DNA of 14,972 bases from Limnospira platensis (GCF_046480435.1 NZ_PKGC01000124.1); one strand, 5' to 3'; counted from the first letter of the stretch, positions 6,978 to 14,709 are shown. Notes: generated by a model not told the origin, from the letters alone. Numbers and translations: made by a program.

Positions 6978-8441
6978 ATGGTATCAACACCAGTCCCTTC
7001 CCAGAACGTCAAACTATCGCGCCCAGTAACAAATTCAGTCAACCCGGCCAAAACCCGTCCCGTCTTTGGGGGGGAACTTCCTAGTAGTCCCCTATTTGGT
7101 ACAGACGGCATTCGCGGGCGAGTCGGAGAACTTCTAAACGCACCGCTGGCGCTACAGGTAGGCTTTTGGGCTGGACAAATTCTCCGCCAGCAACAGGAAA
7201 ATCTCGGCCCTGTCATCCTGGCACAAGATACCCGGATTTCGGGTAATATGTTAGCGATGGCCCTATCGTCGGGGTTAACGGCGGCGGGACTAGAAGTATG
7301 GAATTTAGGAGTTTGTCCTACTCCGGGAGTAGCCTACCTCACCCAAACCTGTAAAGCTATGGGTGGGGTGATGATATCCGCCAGCCACAACCCCCCAGAA
7401 GATAACGGAATCAAATTTTTTGGCGCAGACGGCACAAAACTCTCCAGCGACCTCCAGAAGCAAATAGAAGCAGCCCTACGGGGGGCGGAAGCCTTCCCGG
7501 TTTATTCTGATTCCTGTGGACAACATTACTACAGACCGGAATTAGTCCAGAATTATGCTGATTCTCTGTATCGTCCCCTGCTACCAACTACTAACCTACA
7601 GGGAATGCGGGTGGTTTTGGATCTGGCTTGGGGGGCGGCGGTAAATATTGCACCTCAAGTATTTAGAGAAATGGGAGCCGAAGTGATTTGTTTACATGAG
7701 TCTCCCAACGGTCATCAAATTAATGTTAACTGTGGGTCTACGCACCTGGACCTACTCCGCGAAGCTGTTATAGAACATCAAGCCCATTTAGGATTTGCTT
7801 TTGATGGGGACGCAGATCGGGTGTTAGCGGTCGATAGCCGGGGTCGTACCGTTGACGGCGACTATATCCTGTACTTCTGGGGGCAGACCCTCAGAAACGC
7901 GCAGCAACTGCCCCAGGATTTGATTATTTCTACGGTTATGGCAAACTTGGGATTTGAGAGAGCCTGGGAAAAACTGGGAGGAAAAATGATCCGCACCCCG
8001 GTGGGAGATCAGCACGTCCACAGCGAAATGAAGCGGACGGGATCTATGTTGGGGGGTGAACAGTCGGGCCATATCCTCTGTCATCACTACAGCATCACAG
8101 GAGATGGTCTACTGACGGCATTACACCTAGCAGCTTTAGTGAAGCGATCGCAAAAATCGCTCAACCAACTGGTGGATGATAGTTTCCTCACCTATCCTCA
8201 ACTGTTACGAAATGTCAGAGTGGAAAACCCGGACAGCCGCCGTAATTGGAAAAACTGCGAACCTCTACAAAATGCGATCGCTAGTGCTGAAGCTGATATG
8301 GGGGATCAAGGTCGCATACTGGTGCGCGCTTCTGGTACTGAACCGCTGATCAGAGTTATGGTAGAAGCGGCTAACCCTAACCTGGTGCAATATTGGTGCG
8401 ATCGCTTAGTGGGAGTGGTGCAACAATACTTAATTGCCTAA
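6978..8441 (+). CDS. glmM: Phosphoglucosamine mutase
   Basis: A 487-residue alpha-D-phosphohexomutase that converts glucosamine-6-phosphate to glucosamine-1-phosphate, on the route to UDP-GlcNAc for peptidoglycan and other surface glycans. Motifs in order: FGTDGIRGR (40-48), the phosphoserine loop ISASHNP with Ser136, the metal-binding DGDADR (276-281), the sugar-binding GEQSGH and the phosphate-binding RASGTEPLIR (450-459). The GlmM-type ISASHNP and TDGIRG wording favours glucosamine over glucose or mannose substrates. About 37 residues precede the first motif, a longer N-terminus than in E. coli GlmM. ATG at 6978 is chosen because AGGAG lies exactly 8 bases upstream; a GTG at 6969 overlaps that site. 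Confidence 0.93.
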   Translation: MVSTPVPSQNVKLSRPVTNSVNPAKTRPVFGGELPSSPLFGTDGIRGRVGELLNAPLALQVGFWAGQILRQQQENLGPVILAQDTRISGNMLAMALSSGLTAAGLEVWNLGVCPTPGVAYLTQTCKAMGGVMISASHNPPEDNGIKFFGADGTKLSSDLQKQIEAALRGAEAFPVYSDSCGQHYYRPELVQNYADSLYRPLLPTTNLQGMRVVLDLAWGAAVNIAPQVFREMGAEVICLHESPNGHQINVNCGSTHLDLLREAVIEHQAHLGFAFDGDADRVLAVDSRGRTVDGDYILYFWGQTLRNAQQLPQDLIISTVMANLGFERAWEKLGGKMIRTPVGDQHVHSEMKRTGSMLGGEQSGHILCHHYSITGDGLLTALHLAALVKRSQKSLNQLVDDSFLTYPQLLRNVRVENPDSRRNWKNCEPLQNAIASAEADMGDQGRILVRASGTEPLIRVMVEAANPNLVQYWCDRLVGVVQQYLIA

Positions 8442-8477
8442 TCTCCCCTAATGATGGGCATAACAGGGCGGATCAGA

Positions 8478-8508
8478 TTGGGCAGTCCCCTAATTGTTGG
8501 TATATAAT
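8478..8508 (+). promoter_or_regulatory. Candidate promoter upstream of hpsL
   Basis: A perfect TATAAT (8503-8508) follows a weak TTGGGC (8478-8483) at a 19-bp spacing, 90 bp before the hpsL start. The weak -35 overlaps the left arm of a perfect 9-bp inverted repeat, TTGGGCAGT (8478-8486) with ACTGCCCAA (8571-8579), whose right arm lies 18 bp before the start codon. If transcription starts near 8515, only the right arm would be in the mRNA. Confidence 0.35.
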
Positions 8509-8597
8509 TTCGATTAGCGTGACCAACCAAGGCGGTTTTTAGTCGGGGAGCAAGTTACAAATGCCTAGTTACTGCCCAACTTAGAATTGAACCCAAA

Positions 8598-10226
8598 ATG
8601 GCATCTAAGACTAAATCCAAAAAAAAGAAGTCCCGGAAAAAAAAGTCCAAACAACAGCAGAAAAAGCCGACCCTAACTAAAGCCCAACTTAAAGCTAAAC
8701 AGCGCCAGTTTGCTAAAGACGTTAAAGCTGTTCTAGGCACTGTAATTCCCACTCTAATTGTTGGTGCGATCGTTGGGGTGGCTCTGTTTTTCGTCAAAGA
8801 TGAAAGACTCGCCATTGCTGGTGGTGGTGGCATATTAGTCTTGGTTCTTTGCTATAAATACCCCCGTCATGGTCTCTGGGGTTTCCTAATCTATATGCCC
8901 TTCTCTGGAACTATTACTTACTGGATTGGGGGCGGAAATGTCATATTTCAGCTTGCCAAAGATGGCTTTTATTTTCCAGCCTTAGCTTCTATGTATAAAG
9001 ACTGGAAAAGCAAAGGACTCCCTATCATTATTCCCAAGGCTCTTAAACAACCTCTGCTAATTCTTCTGGGTTTTTGTATTCTCACCATCATTTGCGTCAA
9101 TGGCTTGCAACAACTTGACCCCAGACCGGGCGAGAAACCCATAGCTATGGGAATTTTGGGGTTAAAGGTATTTATGGGCTATGTTCCCCTAATTACCTGT
9201 GCCTACTACCATATCAGAGACAAAAAAGATTTGCTGTTTCTAACTCGCATGACCCTAATACTGGCAATTATATGTTGCCTTTTGGGCATGGTACAATATC
9301 AATTTCTCGCCAGTGGTCGCTGTCAAGGAACTGACCATCTGACAGGAGACGATCTGTTTCAAGCAACCATCGAGTATAAGTGTTTCGTAGGCGGATCTTT
9401 AGTTTTTAGCCCCTCCCAAAATATGATCCGACTTCCGGGAACCTTTGTCGCTCCTTGGCAGTGGGCTTGGTTTTTAATTGCTAACGCCTTTTTTACCTTT
9501 GCTACCGCCTTTAGTGATCCATCAGGAAAATGGCGTATAGCCGGATTAATTGGCATGGCATTAGTATTTGTAAATGCTGTGATTTCTGGACAGCGTATTG
9601 CCTTAGCATTAGTGCCGGTAGTGACAATTATTCTACTGGTTCTCACTGGACAAATTGCTAATCTCAAGCGCTTTATTCCTATTGGTGGGGGTCTCGGATT
9701 ACTTTTGGGTATAGTCATGATTGCTAACCCAGAAATGGTTCAGGAACGAGTTGATAGTTTTGTGGATCGGTGGAATGCTTCCCCTCCCACTGACTTTATT
9801 TCCGGGCAGTTTGATCAAAGCAGTGGCGCACAACGGGGAATCCTTGGTAATGGTCTCGGACGAGCGACTAACTCCGCTCGTGTTTTTGGCAGAACTCGAT
9901 TGATTGAAACTTACTATCCCAAGCTGATTTATGAAATTGGACCCCTAGGGACGATCGCTTTTCTATTTTTTGTAACTGTGATTACTTTCACAGCTTTTAA
10001 AACTTACCGTTCCGTTAAAGAAAAAAGCCTCCGCAGTTTTGGGGCTTCTTTCTGGGTGTTTGTTTTGGTGATTAGTTACAACACCTATTATTATCCCCTC
10101 GATGTTGACCCGGTAGCGGTTTATTATTGGTACTTTGCCGGGGTTATCTATAAATTACCGGAAATTGATAAGCAAGAAATTAAACGACTCATAGAAGAAG
10201 GAGAATTAGATGAAGATGAAATATAA
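8598..10226 (+). CDS. hpsL: Polytopic membrane protein, HpsL-like / Wzy-type polysaccharide polymerase
   Basis: A 542-residue inner-membrane protein. A very basic N-terminus (about 17 Lys in the first 35 residues) is followed by about 11 hydrophobic segments beginning near residue 46, and an acidic tail ending EEGELDEDEI. A large loop between late segments contains a Gly-rich GNGLGRATNSARVFG stretch and ETYYPKLIYEIGPLG, like the periplasmic loop of Wzy polymerases and WaaL ligases (O-antigen ligase fold). Two cysteines in another predicted external loop (SGRCQG, EYKCFVG) could form a disulfide. I recognise it as HpsL, described in filamentous cyanobacteria as part of the hormogonium (gliding) polysaccharide set; the exact symbol is moderately sure. 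ATG at 8598 has no clear Shine-Dalgarno. A GT4 gene lies downstream in the same direction. Confidence 0.7.
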   Translation: MASKTKSKKKKSRKKKSKQQQKKPTLTKAQLKAKQRQFAKDVKAVLGTVIPTLIVGAIVGVALFFVKDERLAIAGGGGILVLVLCYKYPRHGLWGFLIYMPFSGTITYWIGGGNVIFQLAKDGFYFPALASMYKDWKSKGLPIIIPKALKQPLLILLGFCILTIICVNGLQQLDPRPGEKPIAMGILGLKVFMGYVPLITCAYYHIRDKKDLLFLTRMTLILAIICCLLGMVQYQFLASGRCQGTDHLTGDDLFQATIEYKCFVGGSLVFSPSQNMIRLPGTFVAPWQWAWFLIANAFFTFATAFSDPSGKWRIAGLIGMALVFVNAVISGQRIALALVPVVTIILLVLTGQIANLKRFIPIGGGLGLLLGIVMIANPEMVQERVDSFVDRWNASPPTDFISGQFDQSSGAQRGILGNGLGRATNSARVFGRTRLIETYYPKLIYEIGPLGTIAFLFFVTVITFTAFKTYRSVKEKSLRSFGASFWVFVLVISYNTYYYPLDVDPVAVYYWYFAGVIYKLPEIDKQEIKRLIEEGELDEDEI

Positions 10227-10364
10227 TATCTCAAAATCTCCTTATGCAATAACTTGTCAAAAACTGGCAACCATGACTAATAAATGCCCGCGAACATAGC
10301 CATCATTATCCCCCGACTATGTGGCGGTCTAGTTAGGTGTCTCTTCGTCCCCAAATTCGCTTTT

Positions 10365-10390
10365 TTGACAGAGTTAGGATAAACTATATT
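10365..10390 (+). promoter_or_regulatory. Weak candidate promoter of the GT4 gene
   Basis: An exact TTGACA (10365-10370) is followed by TATATT (10385-10390), but the spacer is only 14 bp, shorter than usual. It sits in the 285-bp gap between hpsL and the glycosyltransferase gene, about 120 bp before the start. No clear terminator was seen after hpsL, so co-transcription with hpsL is also possible. Confidence 0.25.
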
Positions 10391-10511
10391 TATGGTCTAG
10401 CATGGGTTAGCTGTTGATTAACTACGGCTTAGATAACCAGTGGGAATATTTAATTTCAATCATCCACCCTTCCCCTCGACCTAATTAGCAAACAACAGGC
10501 AATTGATAGCT

Positions 10512-11675
10512 ATGAAAATTATTGTCGCTAGTCACACTTATATTGTTGATCTCAACCGGGAGAAACTGCGGATTTTAGCTAACCTTGAACCGGGTATTGA
10601 GGTTATAGTGATTGTACCCCGTCTTTGGAACCCTGGCGGTGTCCAAAGTGAGCAGGTTAAATCCGAACCTGTGGATGAGGGAAATTTTAAGGTGGTTCCT
10701 ATATCTAACCTTAGTCAAAATAACCAAGGTTTGCTGACTTTTGGTCTGGATTTAATTCCTCTGTTACAATCGTTTAAACCTGATATTATCCAAATCGAGC
10801 AAGGGGCAAAAGCCTTAACCTATGCTGAATTTATTACCCTAAATAAACTCCTAGGTATAGGCGCGAAAAATGTGTTTTTTACCTGGTGGAATTTACCATA
10901 TACTCTCAAATTTCCCGTGTCGCTACTGGAACAATATAACCTAGGTAACACTGATGGTATTATTGTAGGAAACCAGGACGGGGCGGAAATTTTGCGCGAC
11001 CATGGATATCAAGGACCGATGGAGGTGATGCCTCAATTAGGAGTCGATGAAACCCTATTTAAACCGGAACCACAACCGGAATTAAGGGCGGAATTAGGCA
11101 TAGAACCGGATACCTTTGTGGTAGGCTTCGTTGGTCGGTTTGTGGAAGAAAAAGGACTAATCACCCTAGCTAAAGCATTAGCTAAGGTCAAACATCACCC
11201 TTGGAAATGGTTACTACTAGGGCGGGGAGAGCTGCGATCGCCACTTTTAGACCTAGCTCAAGAATTAGGGATTCAAGACCGGCTAATTATAGTCGAGAGT
11301 GTCGCCCATGACCGGGTTTGGCAATATATCAACGTCATGAATACCCTAGTTTTACCCTCGGAAACCACCTACAAATTTAAAACCCTAACCTCCGTCGGCT
11401 GGAAAGAGCAATTCGGCCACGTTCTCATCGAAGCTATGGCTTGCCAAGTTGCCCTAATTGGTTCGGACTCTGGGGAAATTCCCTATGTAATTGACCAAGC
11501 TGGGTTAGTCTTCCCGGAAGGGAACCCCGAAGCCCTAGCCGACTGCCTAGAAAAGTTAATCAGTAACCCAGACTTGACCCAAGAACTAGGTCAACGGGGA
11601 TATGAGCGAGCCCTCTCCTGCTACACTAACCATGCCCTAGCCAAGCAACAGCTGGAATTCTATAAACAACTTTGA
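10512..11675 (+). CDS. Family 4 glycosyltransferase (GT-B fold)
   Basis: 387 residues, normal for a retaining GT4. The N-terminal acceptor domain starts MKIIVASHTY. The C-terminal nucleotide-sugar domain has GFVGRFVEEKGL and the EX7E signature EQFGHVLIE (Glu299 and Glu307), followed by AMACQVALIGSDSGEIP. The position usually occupied by Gly in A-C-G is Gln. No membrane segment or signal peptide is seen, so it is probably a cytosolic or membrane-associated enzyme adding a sugar to a lipid-linked intermediate. Its position behind hpsL suggests a role in the same polysaccharide; it may correspond to one of the Hps glycosyltransferases (HpsO/HpsP type), but I cannot assign which. ATG at 10512 is preferred to the TTG at 10503. 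Confidence 0.9.
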   Translation: MKIIVASHTYIVDLNREKLRILANLEPGIEVIVIVPRLWNPGGVQSEQVKSEPVDEGNFKVVPISNLSQNNQGLLTFGLDLIPLLQSFKPDIIQIEQGAKALTYAEFITLNKLLGIGAKNVFFTWWNLPYTLKFPVSLLEQYNLGNTDGIIVGNQDGAEILRDHGYQGPMEVMPQLGVDETLFKPEPQPELRAELGIEPDTFVVGFVGRFVEEKGLITLAKALAKVKHHPWKWLLLGRGELRSPLLDLAQELGIQDRLIIVESVAHDRVWQYINVMNTLVLPSETTYKFKTLTSVGWKEQFGHVLIEAMACQVALIGSDSGEIPYVIDQAGLVFPEGNPEALADCLEKLISNPDLTQELGQRGYERALSCYTNHALAKQQLEFYKQL

Positions 11676-11737
11676 ACTCCCGGAAAATGCAGTATTTCCC
11701 AAGGACACAGGTTCCGCCCTAGAATTTTCAAAAATTG

Positions 11738-11778
11738 GTAGTCTAAAATACCGATTTATCGACAGTTAGCCCTAATAT
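11738..11778 (+). promoter_or_regulatory. Putative NtcA-type promoter upstream of the acetyltransferase
   Basis: GTA-N8-TAC (11738-11751) sits inside a wider dyad: AAATTGGTA (11732-11740) and TACCGATTT (11749-11757) match as inverted repeats at eight of nine positions. A TAATAT hexamer (11773-11778) follows after 21 bases, one less than the 22-24 typical of NtcA class II promoters. Transcription would start about 11785, giving a leader of roughly 210 nt before the GNAT gene. The 322-bp gap from the GT4 gene holds this site, a 26-codon ORF of doubtful reality (11796-11876) and two hairpins at 11919-11965. Confidence 0.4.
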
Positions 11779-11918
11779 TAGAAGGCGATCGCATTATGAA
11801 ACCACCACTGGCAGCCCCAAATCCTTTCCGCGCTCTCAAGATTACTGACCAAAGCACTAACCACACCATAAACTAGCCAAAGGCATATCTGATGATTGTT
11901 TCAAGTTTATATTTAGGC

Positions 11919-11965
11919 TGTGAATCAAATATTCACACTCAGAATATGTGGTCAAAGCCTGAGTG
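11919..11965 (+). promoter_or_regulatory. Two hairpins in the acetyltransferase leader
   Basis: TGTGAAT (11919-11925) pairs perfectly with ATTCACA (11931-11937) across 5 bases. CACTCAG (11936-11942) pairs perfectly with CTGAGTG (11959-11965) across 16 bases. The two stems share two bases, so they cannot both form in full. They lie 33-79 bases before the ATG of the GNAT gene. A regulatory switch or operator is possible; nothing matches a known riboswitch. Confidence 0.3.
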
Positions 11966-11997
11966 AGCAACTGCCAATAAACTGTGTACGGGAGTTT

Positions 11998-12501
11998 ATG
12001 GAGAATAACTTGAAAATTCGTGATGCACTCGAAAACGATTTACCCCAAATTATCGAAATTTACAATTTAGCCGTTCCCCAAAAAATCGCCACGGCTGACC
12101 TAGAGCCAATTTCCGTTGAGAGTCGGTTAGGCTGGTATCGGGAATGTCAGTCAGCCCAACGCCCCCTATGGGTCGTGGAAATTGGCGATCGCATAATTGG
12201 ATGGTTGAGTTTTCAGGCGTTCAAGAAGCGAGCCGCCTATGATGCTACTGCCGAACTGAGTATATACATCCATACTGACTATCAGGGACAGGGAATTGGC
12301 AAAAAACTACTCCATCAAGCCATAGAAGAAGGGCCAAAGTTTGGCTGTGAAACTCTACTGGCTCTAATTTTTGCCCATAACCAACCCAGCCTGAAACTCT
12401 TTGACAGTTTTGGCTTTCAACAATGGGGTTATCTCCCACAGATAGCTGTCATTGATGGAGTCAAACGGGATTTAGTGATTATGGGGCTGCACTTGTGTTG
12501 A
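11998..12501 (+). CDS. GNAT-family N-acetyltransferase (phosphinothricin acetyltransferase-like)
   Basis: 167 residues forming one GNAT domain. The start KIRDALENDLPQIIEIYN and the following ATADLEPISVESRLGWY are the hallmark of the PAT/Bar-like subgroup, whose natural substrates are usually amino acids or their analogues. The acetyl-CoA pyrophosphate loop is YQGQGIGKKLL, followed by the usual FAHNQPSLKLFDSFGFQQWG. The natural substrate here cannot be told. ATG at 11998 has GGGAG only three bases upstream. A TTG at 12010 has GGAG at six bases and would begin directly at MKIRDA, so it is a real alternative. A longer GTG start at 11920 would run through the leader hairpins and adds sequence unlike the family. 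The 3' end overlaps the convergent hydrolase by 30 bp. Confidence 0.88.
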   Translation: MENNLKIRDALENDLPQIIEIYNLAVPQKIATADLEPISVESRLGWYRECQSAQRPLWVVEIGDRIIGWLSFQAFKKRAAYDATAELSIYIHTDYQGQGIGKKLLHQAIEEGPKFGCETLLALIFAHNQPSLKLFDSFGFQQWGYLPQIAVIDGVKRDLVIMGLHLC

Positions 12502-13350
12502 GCCATGTTGAGCCAGAATATCCCGTAAGTGACCAACCACTTGCTCAGGCTGTTCGATCATGGCTAAATGTCCACAATTAGCAAGTTCAATCACATTTTG
12601 ATAGCCACTGCGAAACAGATGATGAAAACTAGCCAGGTGGCGAACATATTGAGGTTCCATGATCTGATCGCACATTCCTGCCAAAAAATACACAGGCTGC
12701 TGTAATTGAGCCACCACTTGGGGGAGGCGATGCACTTCTGTCTCCGTAGTCGAATCCAATAAAGCACCTAAGGCCGCCTCTGGGTCCGCCATCACAAAAT
12801 CAATTAATCGCTGGCGGCCCCATTCCCTAGAAACCGGACTAGCGACTTGCGCCCTGGTAAACAGCAAATCAATTAGAGGTAGGCAACAAAGCCATCGCGG
12901 ACGAAACTTGACAATTTGTTCCCCTGTGACTCGGAAACGCTCAAATTCCTCTTTTAGGTAAATACCACCACCAGCATTCACGCAAACCACCCCCGCAATG
13001 CGATCGCTCAATTGCTGCGCCGCTAATAGTGCGATCGTCCCCCCTAAAGAATGTCCCACAAGCCAAGCCTTAGAGATATTTAACTCCTCGAGTAATATCC
13101 CTAAATCCTGAGCATAAGAAGCCGGAGCATAGTCACAAGAATATGGATGGCGACTGGCTAACTGAGAATCGCCAAACCCTCGCAAGTCATAGCATAAGCA
13201 CTGATACTGAGGTTTTAGGCGATCGATTACAGGTTGCCAATACCGACGACTCAGCAGCCAGCCATGAATAAATACAACAACATCGGACCCATCTATTGGA
13301 GCCGTCAGATCATAGGCGTGTCCAACGCTGTGGATTTTAATAGTTGCCAT
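12472..13350 (-). CDS. Alpha/beta hydrolase (GHSLGG)
   Basis: 292 residues with a complete triad: HGW near residue 29, YDLRGFGDS, nucleophile Ser101 in G-H-S-L-G-G, Asp228 (AGMCDQI) and His261 (CGHLAMIEQPE). No signal peptide is seen; the substrate is unknown (esterase, epoxide hydrolase-like or lactonase are all possible). ATG at 13350 is chosen because AGGA lies 8 bases upstream; the ATG at 13359 overlaps that site. The cap region FRPRW / PLI / SRE / DF--AD--AA matches the hydrolase at 109-981, marking an old duplication. The 3' end overlaps the GNAT gene tail-to-tail. A group II intron lies on the same strand immediately upstream, its 3' end about 77 bp from this start. Confidence 0.9.
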   Translation of the reverse strand: MATIKIHSVGHAYDLTAPIDGSDVVVFIHGWLLSRRYWQPVIDRLKPQYQCLCYDLRGFGDSQLASRHPYSCDYAPASYAQDLGILLEELNISKAWLVGHSLGGTIALLAAQQLSDRIAGVVCVNAGGGIYLKEEFERFRVTGEQIVKFRPRWLCCLPLIDLLFTRAQVASPVSREWGRQRLIDFVMADPEAALGALLDSTTETEVHRLPQVVAQLQQPVYFLAGMCDQIMEPQYVRHLASFHHLFRSGYQNVIELANCGHLAMIEQPEQVVGHLRDILAQHGSTQVQPHNH

Positions 13351-13427
13351 AGATAACATCCTACTCTGAATCCGTCACCAGCTAAAAACTTGCGTACTAA
13401 GCAGATGATTCCCCTATAATTGACATA

Positions 13428-13504
13428 ATTAGGGGTCGAGAGAGATGTCACCATCTCCCCCTCCCATTCAGAACCGTACGTGAGAGTTTCCCCTCATACG
13501 GCTC
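13428..13504 (-). ncRNA. Group II intron domains V and VI (outer intron)
   Basis: Domain V is the 34-nt hairpin at 13471-13504. On the minus strand it starts GAGCCGTATGAGG with the AGC catalytic triad, has a GAAA tetraloop closed by G-C, and ends CACGTACGGTTC. Domain VI follows as a GGGGGAGATG / CATCTCTCTC hairpin with a GTGA loop and the tail CGACCCCTAAT. The maturase stop codon TAG (13505-13507) abuts domain V with no spacer. Both domains look structurally intact. Confidence 0.85.
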
Positions 13505-14695
13505 CTAGTCTGATTGTTCCATTGTTATGGACACAGCGTTGGCGTTATCTAACGCCGTCTTATCATCGTGGCAGTGGCGGTGCAGTAGCTGAAGATTCTT
13601 GTATTCATCCTTTCCACCGTGGCTTCGAGCTACAATGTGGTCTACTTCAACTAGGTCTGATGGGGTAAAGTATTGCCCACACCAGGTACACCTGCCTTTT
13701 TGCTTTTTGAGTAGTTTGGCTACCTTTGCTGGCGTGTCGATTGCTTGTCCTTTTCTGGTTGCCCAGTAAGTCCAATTTCCGTCATAAAGTGTTGCTTCGG
13801 GGCGCACTAGGGTATGTCTGACAATCGGCGTGTAGTTATGTTTCCACAACTGATGACCGTCCTCGGTTTGGAATAACCAAGTTTCATGCCTTTCTTTCCC
13901 ATTACTGAGCTTGACCGTTCCGGGTCTAAAGTAATTCCTCAGTTTTTCATGACTTGCCTTTCCGCATCTTGATACTGTCCATGCCCGTAACATCTTCCAG
14001 ATTGTATGGTCTAGCTTGTTGAAGGTTTCGACTGAGACGACTCCTGAGTAGTAATTTGACCATCCCCGTATTATTGGGTTTAGTCTGCTTATCAGGGCTG
14101 ACTGGGGTGCAGTTTTATGTTGTTTGATTACACCCTTAATCACTTCTGTATGAGCTTGAACTGCTTTGTTGCTGGGTTTTATGTGGGTTTTGTGTCCGAT
14201 TAATCGGCTTGCTGTCCCACCTGTTTTTCCAGTTTTGTATTTTCCTACCGGGTATTGTCTGATGTTGAATCCTAAAAAATCAAAGCCTGGCTCTTCTGTT
14301 TTACCCTCACATTGTATGGGGTTAAGTGTATGACACACTCTGGTCTTTTCAGGTTTTATTTCTAATCCTACAGGTTTTAGCCATTCGGAAATAGCAGTTT
14401 TGCACTGTTCAATGATATCTAGTGATGGTGATATCACTACAAAATCATCGGCGTATCTCACTACTGTGGCTTGTACCACGTTCTTTTTCTTAGGATACAT
14501 TGTTTCAATTAACCTACCCATACCCAACAGTGCGATGTTGGCGAGTATTGGACTTATTACCCCTCCAAGTGGAGTCCTAGCTTCTGTATCCTCGAATACG
14601 CCGTTATCTAGCACACCCGCTTTTAACCATTGTTTCAAGTCTCTTTTCAGGCTGCTTGGACAATGAATTTTGGACAGTAGGTAATCATGGTTCAC
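13505..14695 (-). CDS. Group II intron-encoded reverse transcriptase/maturase, C-terminal part, with HNH endonuclease
   Basis: 396 residues; intact proteins of this type are usually about 550-600, so roughly the first third (RT domains 0-2 and part of 3) is missing. The reading frame is open from NHDYLLSKI, the conserved run after the first RT aspartate motif. RT4 reads ARTPLGGVISPILANIAL, where TPQGG is expected. The catalytic YADD is present at 81-84. The maturase X domain has LNPIIRGWSNYYSGV. The C-terminal HNH domain (about 336-385) has CTWC, EVDHIVARSHGG and HRHCHDD, all intact. The GTG at 14695 is only the nominal ORF start and has no Shine-Dalgarno. The true N-terminus is probably encoded beyond the second intron, upstream of 14972, so the protein would need splicing to be made whole. 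Confidence 0.85.
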   Translation of the reverse strand: MNHDYLLSKIHCPSSLKRDLKQWLKAGVLDNGVFEDTEARTPLGGVISPILANIALLGMGRLIETMYPKKKNVVQATVVRYADDFVVISPSLDIIEQCKTAISEWLKPVGLEIKPEKTRVCHTLNPIQCEGKTEEPGFDFLGFNIRQYPVGKYKTGKTGGTASRLIGHKTHIKPSNKAVQAHTEVIKGVIKQHKTAPQSALISRLNPIIRGWSNYYSGVVSVETFNKLDHTIWKMLRAWTVSRCGKASHEKLRNYFRPGTVKLSNGKERHETWLFQTEDGHQLWKHNYTPIVRHTLVRPEATLYDGNWTYWATRKGQAIDTPAKVAKLLKKQKGRCTWCGQYFTPSDLVEVDHIVARSHGGKDEYKNLQLLHRHCHDDKTALDNANAVSITMEQSD

Positions 14696-14709
14696 GGTAA
14701 GAGCATTTT

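Noticed and set aside
9359..9718. 119-codon ORF opposite hpsL, and other long antisense ORFs in ilvB and glmM
   Set aside because: They lie wholly within strongly supported genes, have no ribosome binding sites and show no recognisable motifs.
11796..11876. A 26-codon ORF (MKPPLAAPNPF...) just after the putative NtcA-type promoter
   Set aside because: Only a weak AGAAGG lies upstream at a long spacing and there is no recognisable family; conservation would be needed to support it.
11920..11997. N-terminal extension of the GNAT protein from GTG 11920
   Set aside because: The added 26 residues do not resemble the family and the DNA consists of leader hairpins; a start at 11998 or 12010 fits better.
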